Part shown: one piece after another, positions 8,519-17,465 of the stretch
Numbering within the stretch: the stretch's first letter is position 1
Layout of the letters: the number at the start of each line of letters is the position of its first letter
Translations under genes and position numbers: made by a program
Assembly (NCBI RefSeq): GCF_007995015.1
Contig: NZ_VORB01000008.1
Coordinates: 62,001 to 126,000, forward strand
Direction of reading: 5' to 3'
Length of the DNA stretch: 64,000 bases
DNA from: Luteibaculum oceani
GTDB lineage: Bacteria > Bacteroidota > Bacteroidia > Flavobacteriales_D > Luteibaculaceae
Notes under the pieces: model-generated
Database searches by the model: none
What the model saw: only the letters and a program-made list of their open reading frames with translations
Told to the model about the DNA's origin: nothing

Positions 8519-10194
8519 ATTGGATAGATTGGTTGGTTCTATGCGGGACCCTAGCTTTTATCGTCCTTTTTGGATGGTATAAGAATAGAAAACAAGAAAG
8601 TCTAAGTTCTTATTTTCGAGGTAACAATAGCTTAAATTGGTGGGCAGTCGGATTATCAGTAATGGCTACACAGGCTAGTGCAATTACTTTTCTAAGTACA
8701 CCAGGACAAGCCTACGAGGATGGCATGCGATTCATCCAGTTTTATTTTGGTTTGCCCCTTGCACTTATAGTTGTATGTGCATTTTTTATCCCCCGCTTTG
8801 TTAATTTAAAGGTATTTACCGCTTACGAGTTTTTGGAAAAACGTTTCGATAGCAGAACTCGATCTTTTACCGCGCTTTTATTCTTAATTCAAAGGGGGCT
8901 TGCAGCTGGAATTACCATTTACGCCCCCGCAATTATTTTATCCACCCTACTTAATTGGCCACTGTACATAACCGTTATGATTATCGGTGTCCTGGTAATT
9001 ATATACACTGTAGCGGGCGGAACCCAGGCTGTAGCGCAAACCCAAAGGCAACAAATGGCCGTTATCATGGTGGGGATGGGAATGGCATTTTACATTTTGC
9101 TTAATTCCCTTCCCGAGGAAATGAAATTTGGAGATGCCTTGCACTTTGCTGGAGCCTTAGGCAAAATGAATATTGTGGATTTAACTCCAGATTTTAGTAA
9201 TAGGTACAACCTGTGGTCTGGTTTATTGGGTGGATTTTTTCTAGCACTCTCCTACTTCGGAACCGATCAATCGCAGGTAGCAAGATACATTGGTGGAAAA
9301 GATGTTAAAGCCGCTAGAATGGGGATGCTCTTTAATGCGGCTATTAAAATCCCAATGCAGTTTTTTATCCTACTAACCGGTGTTTTAGTGTTTGTTTTTT
9401 ACCAATTCAATCCAGCTCCAGTCTTTTTTAATAGTCCAGGATGGGCAGAAGCAAAGGCTGCCGACAGCGAAGAAAGCCTCCTAAGGTTAGAGGAAGACTA
9501 TCAAGCAATAGAGCAAAGTAAATTGGCAAATACCATTTCTTGGGAAGAAGCTTTGGATGATCCTGAAAAAATGGAGCGGATAAAATCTAGTATCCAAAAA
9601 GAACAGGAACTCAGAAATTCTGTAAAAGAGGAAATTGCTCTTATTAACCCCGAGGTAGAAACAAAGGATGGAGATTATGTTTTTCTACATTTCATTCTAA
9701 ACCAACTACCAATTGGATTGGTAGGATTACTGTTGGCGGTAATTTTCTCCGCAGCAATGTCCTCTACAGCTTCGGAAATTAATGCCTTGGCTGGTACTAC
9801 GATGATAGACTTTGTTAAGCGGTTTTCTGGTAAAACCTTTACTGAAAAAAGCAGTGTTCAAACCTCCAAATTGCTAACTCTAGCCTGGGGGATCTTGGCT
9901 ATTATTTTTGCAATGGCTGCCAATTTATTCGACAACCTAATTGAAGCCGTAAACATTCTTGGCTCCCTATTTTACGGAACCATACTGGGAGTTTTCCTAG
10001 TTGCCTTTTTCATGAAAAAAGTATCTGGAAAACCAACCTTTATTGCAGCCATAATTGCAGAAGCAGTGGTAATATTATTCTTCTGCTTTAGCGACCTTGG
10101 CTTTTTATGGTTTAACCTATTGGGCTGCGCCCTGGTAGTTATATTATCCTATTTATTTGAAGTTTCTGGGCTTAAAGGCTCCAGTTCAAATTAA
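8515..10194 (+). CDS. Sodium:solute symporter (SSS/SGLT family)
   Basis: 559 residues from the ATG at 8515, which is preferred because it overlaps the preceding mini-gene stop (ATGA) and places the first membrane helix at the N-terminus. About 13 membrane helices. SSS features include SSYFRGNNSLNWWAVGLSVMATQASAITFLSTPGQAY (read here as SSYFRGNNSLNWW then ATQASAITFLSTPGQ) near residues 32-65, YFGTDQSQVARYIGGKD near 255, and the sodium-site-like AAMSSTASEINALAG near 415. A charged, soluble insert of roughly 80 residues (about 310-390, rich in Glu, Lys and Ser) sits between helices. It probably imports a sugar or sugar-like product freed by the deacetylase encoded two genes upstream; the substrate is inferred from context only. 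Confidence 0.9.
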   Translation: MNWIDWLVLCGTLAFIVLFGWYKNRKQESLSSYFRGNNSLNWWAVGLSVMATQASAITFLSTPGQAYEDGMRFIQFYFGLPLALIVVCAFFIPRFVNLKVFTAYEFLEKRFDSRTRSFTALLFLIQRGLAAGITIYAPAIILSTLLNWPLYITVMIIGVLVIIYTVAGGTQAVAQTQRQQMAVIMVGMGMAFYILLNSLPEEMKFGDALHFAGALGKMNIVDLTPDFSNRYNLWSGLLGGFFLALSYFGTDQSQVARYIGGKDVKAARMGMLFNAAIKIPMQFFILLTGVLVFVFYQFNPAPVFFNSPGWAEAKAADSEESLLRLEEDYQAIEQSKLANTISWEEALDDPEKMERIKSSIQKEQELRNSVKEEIALINPEVETKDGDYVFLHFILNQLPIGLVGLLLAVIFSAAMSSTASEINALAGTTMIDFVKRFSGKTFTEKSSVQTSKLLTLAWGILAIIFAMAANLFDNLIEAVNILGSLFYGTILGVFLVAFFMKKVSGKPTFIAAIIAEAVVILFFCFSDLGFLWFNLLGCALVVILSYLFEVSGLKGSSSN

Positions 10195-10592
10195 ATTAGG
10201 GAAAGAAGGATAAAACCAATTACTGCAATAATAAAATAGGCGGGAATACTAGCTGCTCCAGCATAATCTTTAGCCATACGTTGACCAAAAAATAAAGCGA
10301 GGAAAGATGTGCTGCATAGAATCATGGCATAATTTGCTATGGGCTGAGCTGCCTCTATTCCCATCCCAATTAAATAAATTAGTCCTAATAGAGAGGAAAC
10401 ACCGCTGGCAAGCTCTAACAAGGTTAAGGTTACCACCATAAATCCAACCATGCCTTTAAGGGGCGAATTACTAAAATGCCCTTTAAGCCACTCCATATTA
10501 CCCTGGAAATCAAATACCTTATCTAATCCAGACTGGATAAATAAGATGGCCATAAATGCTAAAATTGCTCCTAGTGCTAAAACTAAATACAT
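10191..10592 (-). CDS. DoxX-like four-helix membrane protein
   Basis: 133 residues with four predicted membrane helices (about 5-20, 48-70, 75-100, 110-132). The N-terminal helix followed by FIQSGLDKVFDF is characteristic of DoxX-like proteins (compare the usual SGxxKxxDF). DoxX-family members sit in the inner membrane and are often associated with redox functions, but no reaction can be assigned here. It lies 2 bases downstream of the FMN reductase gene on the same strand, so the two form an operon. Its 3' end overlaps the symporter stop by 4 bases in convergent orientation, and no terminator hairpin separates them. Confidence 0.75.
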   Translation of the reverse strand: MYLVLALGAILAFMAILFIQSGLDKVFDFQGNMEWLKGHFSNSPLKGMVGFMVVTLTLLELASGVSSLLGLIYLIGMGIEAAQPIANYAMILCSTSFLALFFGQRMAKDYAGAASIPAYFIIAVIGFILLSLI

Positions 10593-10594
10593 GC

Positions 10595-11119
10595 TTAAAA
10601 TTTTAAGAATTTACTAATGTGTTTCTCGATTAAGGCAAGTGTTTCCTCGTCTGTAATCGTTCTTTTTTCCAAGTCGGCTAATTTATCAAACTGACTCAAT
10701 TTTGGTTTTTTAGAATAAACCTCAACTTGCAGGTAATGCAAAATTCCGGTCAAATGATCCATTCCTCTTAAGTTTCCTGCCCTTCCGGCCGACAAACCGA
10801 TGATAGCACTTTTTTTGTCGTGCCATAATTTTGGTGAAATACAATCGAGGAAGGACTTTAAAACTCCAGGAAAAGAACCGTTGTATTCAGGAACCACAAA
10901 GATAAATTTAGAGGCACCTGTTACAAACTGCTGTACAATAGCCTCAAAACGGTTATCCTTTTTTCCGTAAGAAGCACTGTACATAAACTCCGAAGGGAGT
11001 TCTTCAAGATTGAGAACCTGAGCATCTTCACCCTGCTGCTCTAGTAGGTTTTTGTATGTATTTGCAACGATCATCGAGTTGCTTAGAGGTCGGTTTGTTC
11101 CGCTTATTATACTAATCAT
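10595..11119 (-). CDS. NAD(P)H-dependent FMN reductase, flavodoxin fold
   Basis: 174 residues. The ATG at 11119 is preferred over a TTG 12 bases upstream, because it begins directly with the first beta strand and phosphate-binding loop (ISIISGTNRPLSNS, residues 2-15). Further family marks are VVPEYNGSFPGVLKSFLD (about 80-97), which binds the flavin ring, and GLSAGRAGN (about 110-118). The fold and length match the NADPH-dependent FMN/quinone/azo reductase family, cytoplasmic flavoenzymes that reduce free flavin or quinones. It is followed after 2 bases by the DoxX-like gene and is divergent from parA. Confidence 0.85.
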   Translation of the reverse strand: MISIISGTNRPLSNSMIVANTYKNLLEQQGEDAQVLNLEELPSEFMYSASYGKKDNRFEAIVQQFVTGASKFIFVVPEYNGSFPGVLKSFLDCISPKLWHDKKSAIIGLSAGRAGNLRGMDHLTGILHYLQVEVYSKKPKLSQFDKLADLEKRTITDEETLALIEKHISKFLKF

Positions 11120-11180
11120 ACTTATCAACAACTGTACATAACTAATCGCGACAAAGTGCTTAATTTCTAAGCTTAAGGTT

Positions 11181-11188
11181 TAACTTTG
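11181..11188 (+). promoter_or_regulatory. Bacteroidota -7 type promoter element for the parA operon
   Basis: TAACTTTG matches the phylum -7 consensus TAnnTTTG and lies 73 bases ahead of the parA ATG, in the divergent space between the FMN reductase and parA. No clear -33 TTTG is seen at the usual distance, so this is a motif-only prediction. Confidence 0.45.
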
Positions 11189-11261
11189 TCCGAGTACCGA
11201 TTGCAAATAAACTGCATATTCTGTCGGCTTAAAAATTAATGTGCTAACAACCAGTAGCTTT

Positions 11262-12068
11262 ATGGGGAAAGTAATCACCATTGCAAACCAAAAGGGTGGT
11301 GTTGGAAAAACAACCACTTCGATAAATTTAAGTGCGGCTCTAGGAGCTTTAGATTTCAAAACCTTAATTATAGACGCCGATCCTCAGGCAAACTCAACAT
11401 CGGGTGTGGGATTCGACCCCAAAGAGGTGGAAGCTAGTATTTACGAGTGTTTGGTAGATGAAATTGAACCTACCGAAATTATATTAAAAACAGATAACCC
11501 CAATTTATATATACTTCCTGCCCACATAGACTTGGTTGGTGCTGAAATCGAAATGATTAACATGCCCAAGCGAGAATACATGATGAAAGGTGTAATTGAA
11601 AAGTTTAAAGACGATTACGACTTTATCCTTATCGATTGTTCTCCATCTTTGGGTCTGATTACACTTAATGCCCTTACCGCATCAGATTCTGTTATTATTC
11701 CTGTGCAATGCGAATATTTCGCCTTAGAAGGGTTGGGTAAATTATTGAACACCATAAAAATTGTTCAAAACCGTTTAAATCCTGAATTGGATATTGAAGG
11801 GATTCTACTTACCATGTATGACACCCGTTTACGATTGGCAAATCAGGTAGTAGAGGAAGTTAAAATGCACTTCCAGCAACTGGTATTCGATACCATTATC
11901 CATAGAAATACAAAATTAGGGGAGGCTCCATCCTTTGGGCAGACCATTATTATGCACGATGCCACTGGAAAGGGTGCAATTAATTACTTGAATTTGGCTA
12001 GAGAAATTCTCGAAAAGAATGAATTACTAAGTCCAAAAAAGAAGAAAAAATCTACGGTGAAATCATAG
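11262..12068 (+). CDS. parA: ParA chromosome-partitioning ATPase
   Basis: 268 residues. The ATG at 11262 is chosen over a GTG 21 bases upstream, because ParA proteins begin just before the first strand (MGKVITIANQKGG). The deviant Walker A KGGVGKTT is at residues 11-18, Walker A' DADPQANST near 40-48, and Walker B FILIDCSPSLG near 122-132. ParA (Soj-like) forms ATP-dependent dimers on the nucleoid and moves ParB-bound origin DNA during segregation. It is followed after 1 base by parB, the standard pair. No parS site was recognised nearby by eye. Confidence 0.96.
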   Translation: MGKVITIANQKGGVGKTTTSINLSAALGALDFKTLIIDADPQANSTSGVGFDPKEVEASIYECLVDEIEPTEIILKTDNPNLYILPAHIDLVGAEIEMINMPKREYMMKGVIEKFKDDYDFILIDCSPSLGLITLNALTASDSVIIPVQCEYFALEGLGKLLNTIKIVQNRLNPELDIEGILLTMYDTRLRLANQVVEEVKMHFQQLVFDTIIHRNTKLGEAPSFGQTIIMHDATGKGAINYLNLAREILEKNELLSPKKKKKSTVKS

Positions 12069-12069
12069 T

Positions 12070-12984
12070 ATGGCAAAGAAACAAGCATTAGGTAGAGGAT
12101 TAGGCGCGTTGCTTAAGAATGAAGAAACCGATATCACCTCAAAATACTCTAAACAAAAGGATCCATCAACCGTTGGGTCTGTTGCTTTAATCTCTTTAAG
12201 CAGCATAGAAACTAACCCTTTTCAACCTCGTACAACTTTTGAGGAAGAAGCACTAAAAGAATTAGCTGACTCCATTAAGCAACTCGGTGTAATCCAACCA
12301 ATTACGGTAAGAAAACTGGGGTACGATAAGTTTCAGCTTATTTCGGGGGAAAGAAGATTTAGAGCGTCGAAAATGGCTGGGCTGGAAGAAATTCCTGCCT
12401 ATGTTAGAATTGCCAACGACCAAAGTATGTTGGAAATGGCGATTGTGGAAAACGTACAACGCCAAGATCTTGACGCTATTGAAGTTGCACTTTCCTACCA
12501 ACGACTAATTGATGAATGCAAGCTAACCCAAGAAGAACTTGGAGAGCGCGTTGGAAAAAACAGAACTACAGTAACCAATTACCTAAGACTTCTAAAGCTT
12601 CCAGAAGAAGTACAAGCAGCTATCATGCTTCGCAAAATCTCTATGGGGCACGCAAGAGCCCTTTTGGGAACTACTGACAAGGAGTTACAAGTTGCCATTC
12701 TAGAAGAAATTCTTTCCGAAGGGTTATCGGTAAGAGCGGTGGAAGAGTTGGTTAGAAACCAAAATATCGCTGAAAAAGAAGGTAAAAAAGTTAGTCCTAG
12801 TAGTAAAAAGTCTAAGGGCGAACAAAGAGAACCTACCGAAATAGAACAGTCTGTTGCTCAAACTTTTACCGAAAAATTCGGCTTTACATCCAGCCTTAAA
12901 TGTGGCCCAAAAGGAAAAGGAAAGCTTGAGATTAATTACAAAAACCCAGAACAATTAAAGAAGCTATTGGAGCTTTTATCTTAG
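12070..12984 (+). CDS. parB: ParB chromosome-partitioning CTPase/DNA-binding protein
   Basis: 304 residues. It opens with the conserved KKQALGRGLGALL motif. The ParB/Srx CTP-binding domain (about 40-130) includes NPFQPR (residue 52 on) and GERRFRASKMAG. The helix-turn-helix segment TQEELGERVGKNRTTVTNYLRLLKLP (read as LGERVGKNRTTVTN near 160) and GHARALLG (near 197) follow, and a C-terminal dimerisation segment closes the protein. ParB loads at parS, slides as a CTP clamp and activates ParA. Gene order parA-parB-DUF5683-dapB-lepB is a common Bacteroidota arrangement. Confidence 0.96.
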   Translation: MAKKQALGRGLGALLKNEETDITSKYSKQKDPSTVGSVALISLSSIETNPFQPRTTFEEEALKELADSIKQLGVIQPITVRKLGYDKFQLISGERRFRASKMAGLEEIPAYVRIANDQSMLEMAIVENVQRQDLDAIEVALSYQRLIDECKLTQEELGERVGKNRTTVTNYLRLLKLPEEVQAAIMLRKISMGHARALLGTTDKELQVAILEEILSEGLSVRAVEELVRNQNIAEKEGKKVSPSSKKSKGEQREPTEIEQSVAQTFTEKFGFTSSLKCGPKGKGKLEINYKNPEQLKKLLELLS

Positions 12985-12986
12985 TT

Positions 12987-13547
12987 ATGCTGCGGTATTT
13001 TTTTCTTTCGGTTCTTATCATTTCATCTCATTTTGCATTTTCCCAGCGCATAGAAAATGCGAAGGGGGTAGAAAAGCGAAATGAGGTTTTTGCCAAGGAA
13101 AAATCACCGCACACGGCTTCTATTTTATCGGCAGCTTTTCCAGGTGCTGGGCACCTATACATTGGACAGTGGTATAAATCTGCAATTATTTGGGCCGGAA
13201 TTGGGGGAGGCATTTACGCTATCAATTTCAATTCCAAGCTCCATAAAGAACACAAGCAGGCTTATATCGCGAGATTGGATGATGACCCAAACACCAATGC
13301 AACTGGTGTTTATGCCACAGCAGACATTAACAGCCTTAAGGAGAATATGGATTTCTACAGGAAAAATAGAGATCTAAGTATCATTCTTACCTCCTTTGGC
13401 TATGTATTAAATATTATTTGGGCCACAGTGGATACCCACCTACTATACTTCGATATTTCTGATGATATCAGCCTAAATATCCGCCCATCACTAAACTATT
13501 TCGATAAACCTAACACGGGAATTACTTTAGCACTTACTCTAAAATAA
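12987..13547 (+). CDS. DUF5683 domain membrane protein
   Basis: 186 residues, 2 bases after parB. The N-terminal signal sequence (residues 1-19, ending FAFSQ) is followed by a basic stretch and two short hydrophobic segments with the family signature HTASILSAAFPGAGHLYIGQWYKSA (seen as SAAFPGAGHLYIGQWYK, about 48-64). A third hydrophobic segment lies near 130-148. DUF5683 proteins regularly sit between parB and dapB in Flavobacteriia; their function is unknown. The glycine-rich GAGHLYIGQWYK motif resembles TM2-type small membrane domains. Membrane location is a prediction. Confidence 0.85.
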   Translation: MLRYFFLSVLIISSHFAFSQRIENAKGVEKRNEVFAKEKSPHTASILSAAFPGAGHLYIGQWYKSAIIWAGIGGGIYAINFNSKLHKEHKQAYIARLDDDPNTNATGVYATADINSLKENMDFYRKNRDLSIILTSFGYVLNIIWATVDTHLLYFDISDDISLNIRPSLNYFDKPNTGITLALTLK

Positions 13548-13549
13548 CT

Positions 13550-14296
13550 ATGTCGAATCCTTCTTACAAAATTGCCCTCATTGGATACGGAAAAATGGGG
13601 AAGACCATTGAACAACTTGCAATTTCAATGGGACATAACATTGTTGCAAAATTCGACAGCAACAACCCTCTAACCGAAGAAAAACTATTAGCTTCTAGTG
13701 CCGACTTTGCAATAGAATTTACACGTCCGGAAGCTGCTGCAGAAAACATATCCATTTGTGCCAAAGCACAAGTACCTGTTGCTGTTGGTACAACGGGCTG
13801 GTTAAATAAACTGCCAGAAGTTAAAGCTACATTGGAGGCCAACTCCAGCAAAATGCTGTATGCCAGCAATTTTAGTATTGGGGTAAATATTTTATTCGAA
13901 ATCAACCGAAAACTGGCCTCCATCATGAGCTCCTTTCCGGAGTACGGTGTAGAAATTGAAGAGGTACACCATACTCAAAAGCTAGACGCCCCGTCTGGAA
14001 CGGCAATTTCCCTTGCTGAGGGAATCCTTGATAATATTCCAGATCTAAACGGTTGGTCGCTTCATGAAAATTTGAAGGAAGACGCCGATGATATTCCAAT
14101 TAAAGCCATTAGGCAAGACGATGTAAAGGGGATACACCATGTGACCTACACATCCTCTATTGATAAAATTGAAATTAGCCACGAAGCCTTCAATAGAAAT
14201 GGGTTTGCACAGGGATCTATCCTAGCGGGTATCTTCCTTTGTAAACAAAAAGAAGCTGGCGTTTACACCATTAAAGATTTCTTTAAAAGCTTATAA
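13550..14296 (+). CDS. dapB: 4-hydroxy-tetrahydrodipicolinate reductase
   Basis: 248 residues. The N-terminal Rossmann motif ALIGYGKMGKTIEQ (residues 9-22) binds NAD(P)H. The catalytic segment EVHHTQKLDAPSGTA (about 138-152) carries the conserved His pair and substrate-binding Lys, and ASNFSIGVNI (about 104-113) is also typical. DapB reduces hydroxy-tetrahydrodipicolinate in the lysine and meso-diaminopimelate pathway, feeding peptidoglycan synthesis. It sits 2 bases after the DUF5683 gene and 3 bases before lepB, in the same operon. Confidence 0.95.
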   Translation: MSNPSYKIALIGYGKMGKTIEQLAISMGHNIVAKFDSNNPLTEEKLLASSADFAIEFTRPEAAAENISICAKAQVPVAVGTTGWLNKLPEVKATLEANSSKMLYASNFSIGVNILFEINRKLASIMSSFPEYGVEIEEVHHTQKLDAPSGTAISLAEGILDNIPDLNGWSLHENLKEDADDIPIKAIRQDDVKGIHHVTYTSSIDKIEISHEAFNRNGFAQGSILAGIFLCKQKEAGVYTIKDFFKSL

Positions 14297-14299
14297 AAC

Positions 14300-15850
14300 A
14301 TGTCCGCATATATAGTCCTAGCACTAATTTTTATTACCCAATTAATAGCTCTCCCCTATTTTTTTGCAAAGGCAGGAAGAAAGGCTTGGGAAGGTGCCAT
14401 CCCCTTTTACAATTGGCTTATTTGGACCAAAGTAATTCAAAAGCCTTGGTACTGGGCGCTTATCATGCTTTTCCCGGGTGTAAACATCCTAATGTTGGCG
14501 GTGTTAAATGTAGAATTAGCAAATGCCTTCAACCAACGTAAAATACAGGATCACCTCCTCGCCATATTTCTCCCATTTATTTACCTGCCCTACCTCGCTT
14601 TTTCAGTTAAACCTGAATATGTTGGACCAATAGACTGGAAAAACAAGAAAAAAGGAATAGCACGAGAGTGGGGACACGCCATTGTATTCGCGGTAATTGC
14701 GGCATCGTTAATTAGAGGCTATGCTATTGAGGCCTACACCATCCCAACAGGATCTATGGAAAAAAGCCTATTAATTGGCGACTATCTGTTTGTATCCAAA
14801 CTAAGCTATGGCCCCAGAATTCCAGAAACCCCGTTAAGCATTCCTTTTACACACCATACTATACCAGGAACAGACGGGATGAAATCATTCACCGATTGGC
14901 TTTCCTTTCCATATTTCCGATTACCTGGATTAGGTAAGGTAGAAAGATTCGACCCAGTAGTGTTCAATTTTGCCCCAGGTGATACGGTAATTGTGGATAT
15001 GCAACAGCAAGACTTAGGCCAAAATTCCCGTGATATGGCTGTAAGGTTAAATAGAGCCTCTCGCCCGGTTACCGACCAACAGGTAAAAGCAGCTAAGCAA
15101 TACCTATTAAATAATAAGGACTGGGTAGTAAGACCAAACGACAAAAAAGAGAATTATATCAAGCGTTGTATTGGTATGCCTGGAGACACCTTAAAAATTG
15201 TTGACGCCCAGGTTTTTATCGATGGTAAAGCCATTGAAAACCCTGAAAATTACCAACAAGCATATAACGTTCTTTCTTCCACTCCCCTGAACAGATCGGT
15301 CTTAAAAAGAAGGTTTAATATTAATTCCAATGATGTTTTCGAAGGGATGAATGGAAGAGAGTACAATGTACCTCTAAATCCAAGAGATGCCGACAAACTA
15401 AAGGAAATACCTGGGGTAATTGCGGTAGAACAAGAAATTTCAGAAAAACGAAGTACTCCACCTGCAAACATGCCCATTTTCCCAAACGATCCTGGGTTTA
15501 ACTGGACAGAAGACAATTTTGGACCCTTATACATCCCTAAAAAAGGAGCAACCATTAATTTAAATCTTGGGCTTTTACCGTTGTACGAAACGGTTATAAG
15601 AAAGTATGAAGGCAATGATTTGAAGGTGAAGAAAGGGAAAATTTACATTAACGGGGAGCAAACGAGCAAGTACACATTTAAAATGGATTACTATTTTATG
15701 ATGGGTGATAACCGCCACCGAAGCGCAGACTCGAGATACTGGGGCTTTGTTCCAGAGAATCACGTTGTGGGTAAAGCGGTATTTATTTGGTTCTCTACAG
15801 ACCCAGAAACGGGAATTAGATGGGATAGAATTTTTTCTTTCGCCAACTAA
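14300..15850 (+). CDS. lepB: Signal peptidase I (large Bacteroidota type)
   Basis: 516 residues, about twice the enterobacterial core, as is usual in Bacteroidota. Hydrophobic helices lie at about 1-20, 50-68, 85-102 and 125-138. The catalytic Ser is S152 in IPTGSMEKS; the general-base Lys is K288 in [15 protein letters not shown]; the late box [12 protein letters not shown] is near 475. A long insert between Ser and Lys boxes accounts for much of the extra length. The enzyme removes signal peptides on the outer face of the inner membrane, so it serves the many exported proteins of this window. It closes the parA-to-lepB operon and is followed by a strong terminator. A second, smaller homologue lies 650 bases downstream. 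Confidence 0.95.
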   Translation: MSAYIVLALIFITQLIALPYFFAKAGRKAWEGAIPFYNWLIWTKVIQKPWYWALIMLFPGVNILMLAVLNVELANAFNQRKIQDHLLAIFLPFIYLPYLAFSVKPEYVGPIDWKNKKKGIAREWGHAIVFAVIAASLIRGYAIEAYTIPTGSMEKSLLIGDYLFVSKLSYGPRIPETPLSIPFTHHTIPGTDGMKSFTDWLSFPYFRLPGLGKVERFDPVVFNFAPGDTVIVDMQQQDLGQNSRDMAVRLNRASRPVTDQQVKAAKQYLLNNKDWVVRPNDKKENYIKRCIGMPGDTLKIVDAQVFIDGKAIENPENYQQAYNVLSSTPLNRSVLKRRFNINSNDVFEGMNGREYNVPLNPRDADKLKEIPGVIAVEQEISEKRSTPPANMPIFPNDPGFNWTEDNFGPLYIPKKGATINLNLGLLPLYETVIRKYEGNDLKVKKGKIYINGEQTSKYTFKMDYYFMMGDNRHRSADSRYWGFVPENHVVGKAVFIWFSTDPETGIRWDRIFSFAN

Positions 15851-15871
15851 ACCCACTTAATGATTAAAAGT

Positions 15872-15897
15872 AAAAAAGCCGGCAAATGCCGGCTTTT
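15872..15897. terminator. Bidirectional Rho-independent terminator between lepB and the lipoprotein gene
   Basis: Perfect GCCGGC (15878-15883) and GCCGGC (15888-15893) arms around an AAAT loop, flanked by A6 on the left and T4 on the right. It ends the plus-strand lepB operon and can also end the convergent minus-strand gene that stops at 15901. Confidence 0.85.
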
Positions 15898-15900
15898 CTG

Positions 15901-16449
15901 TTATTTTCCAAATACTCCTTTTGGTTGTTGAGTTTGAGGACGCTCATTAATATTGGTTTTCTTCATCTTTACCTTAATTCCACCTCCATCAAAGTGCTTC
16001 TCAATTTCTATCCATCCGTCTTCTAACTCCTTAAAACTGATATTATCGTCCTTACTTTTTCTCCATTCATATGGACCATCTGGATTACAAATCAGTAATA
16101 AGTAACTATCCGCACCGTCTCTTCCTCTCTCACCATAAGGTCTACCTGGCCCACCTGGATTTACCCAAATGTCATAAGTACCATACCAGTAATCGTATTC
16201 ATTTACAAAATATTCGAAATCGAAAATACCCGGATTCGTTCTGTAGTACTCTCCAAAAAATGGGTCTACTGGCACTGCAGGGTTGTTATCCCAGTATGAA
16301 TATGGAGGTCTGTAATCGTAATCTATCCCAAAAAAAGCTCTTCCAGGATAACCATCTGGTCCAGGAATGTTGGTTGTTACATAAACATCACAACTTGTTA
16401 AAAAGCTCAAGCTTAAAACTATTCCGGTAATCATCAGTAGCTTTTTCAT
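15901..16449 (-). CDS. Hypothetical Tyr/Pro/Gly-rich lipoprotein
   Basis: 182 residues. Signal peptide with lipobox FLTSC (Cys about residue 20), so it is probably a lipidated surface or periplasmic protein. The mature part is unusual: rich in Tyr, Pro, Gly and Asp (for example GIDYDYRPPYSYWDNNP and NPGGPGRPYGERG), then a compact C-terminal beta segment (EIEKHFDGGGIKVKMKK) and a polar QPKGVFGK end. I do not recognise a family. It converges on lepB across the shared terminator and stands alone between the two signal peptidase genes; that position may be chance. Confidence 0.7.
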   Translation of the reverse strand: MKKLLMITGIVLSLSFLTSCDVYVTTNIPGPDGYPGRAFFGIDYDYRPPYSYWDNNPAVPVDPFFGEYYRTNPGIFDFEYFVNEYDYWYGTYDIWVNPGGPGRPYGERGRDGADSYLLLICNPDGPYEWRKSKDDNISFKELEDGWIEIEKHFDGGGIKVKMKKTNINERPQTQQPKGVFGK

Positions 16450-16505
16450 AATTCAGTATTTTCACTAGGTACTTTCAAAGTCCGTGCCAAAATTTTATTT
16501 AACTG

Positions 16506-17453
16506 ATTATCAAAAAGTTAAAACCTATATTAAATCTCCTCAGCCAATGGGTTGCCCCTCTGATTATAGCACTGCTTATTTCTAGCATTGCCTTTACTTA
16601 CATTGGAAGTATTGCACGGATATCCGACCAATCGATGCAACCAAACTTTAATGAAGGAGATATAGTTTGGATTAAAAAAATTGGTTTCAACCAGCAATTT
16701 TTAGGATTGAGTATCCCTCCAATCCAAATACCCCTTGGGAGCATAGGTAAGGGTACCCTTAAAAGAGGGAATACGGTAGCCATCTTTCAGCCTGAAAAAA
16801 AACTAAAGTCCATCAAAAGATTGGTAGGTATGCCAGGAGACACGCTTAAACTCAAGCGCCGATCTATCCTTGTAAATGGTGAGAAATGGGACTACCCAGT
16901 CGTCCAATCACACTATTACAGAATTAGTTTTAAATCCGAAAAGGATAAAAAACGCCTTCTTAGAACCAACAGCAGTGCCTTTCTCGGACCTTTAAAAGAT
17001 CGCAAGTTCTTCCTCTTTAATTTAGACGATAGCACATACCACGAAATACTCTCAGATAGTGGGATAGCCTTTATCCACCCCTTGTTTTCTGGTCCAAAAG
17101 TTAAAAATGAAGCCATATGGCCCTATTGGAAAAGGTACGGTTGGAATGAAAGTATGATGGGTCCATTTTACGTACCACAAAAGGGGGACTCAATTCTGCT
17201 AAACGCGCACTCCTTTAATCTTTACAAAGACTTAATCGCCAAATATGAGGGTGTCTTTTTAAATAAATCAGGGTCCGAAATTCGAATAAATGGAGAGATT
17301 GCAACCCATTACACATTTAAAAGAGATTACGTTTTTGTCATAGGTGACAATATCCCAATATCCTATGATTCAAGATTTTACGGCCCCTTACCTAAAGACT
17401 ACATATTTGGTAGGATTAGCTGCCTAATCTTTAGTAATTTCGGCGTCGAATAA
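16506..17453 (+). CDS. Second signal peptidase I homologue, apparent ATT start
   Basis: Homologue of the signal peptidase I catalytic core. The first ATG (16635) lies just after the codon for the catalytic Ser (TCG at 16632, in ISDQSMQPNF), so starting there would remove both the nucleophile and the membrane anchor. The frame stays open upstream to a TAA at 16500 and encodes a good membrane helix (APLIIALLISSIAFTYIGSI). The only initiation-like codon is ATT at 16506, giving an N-terminus M-IKKLKPILNLL and 315 residues. With that start, Ser is about residue 43, the Lys (SIKRLVGMPGD) about 104 and the GDN box (VIGDNIPISYDSRFYG) near 290, all in family order. It could be functional with a rare start, or a start-codon mutant. 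WbqC-like and carboxylase genes follow closely. Confidence 0.7.
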   Translation: MIKKLKPILNLLSQWVAPLIIALLISSIAFTYIGSIARISDQSMQPNFNEGDIVWIKKIGFNQQFLGLSIPPIQIPLGSIGKGTLKRGNTVAIFQPEKKLKSIKRLVGMPGDTLKLKRRSILVNGEKWDYPVVQSHYYRISFKSEKDKKRLLRTNSSAFLGPLKDRKFFLFNLDDSTYHEILSDSGIAFIHPLFSGPKVKNEAIWPYWKRYGWNESMMGPFYVPQKGDSILLNAHSFNLYKDLIAKYEGVFLNKSGSEIRINGEIATHYTFKRDYVFVIGDNIPISYDSRFYGPLPKDYIFGRISCLIFSNFGVE

Positions 17454-17465
17454 GCAATACGAGGT

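Noticed and set aside
13564-13926. Antisense frame of 120 codons inside dapB
   Set aside because: Shadow frame; the NAD-binding and catalytic motifs on the plus strand explain the sequence.
15250-15615. Antisense frame of about 120 codons inside lepB
   Set aside because: It is a shadow of lepB; the catalytic motifs and length fit the plus-strand gene fully.
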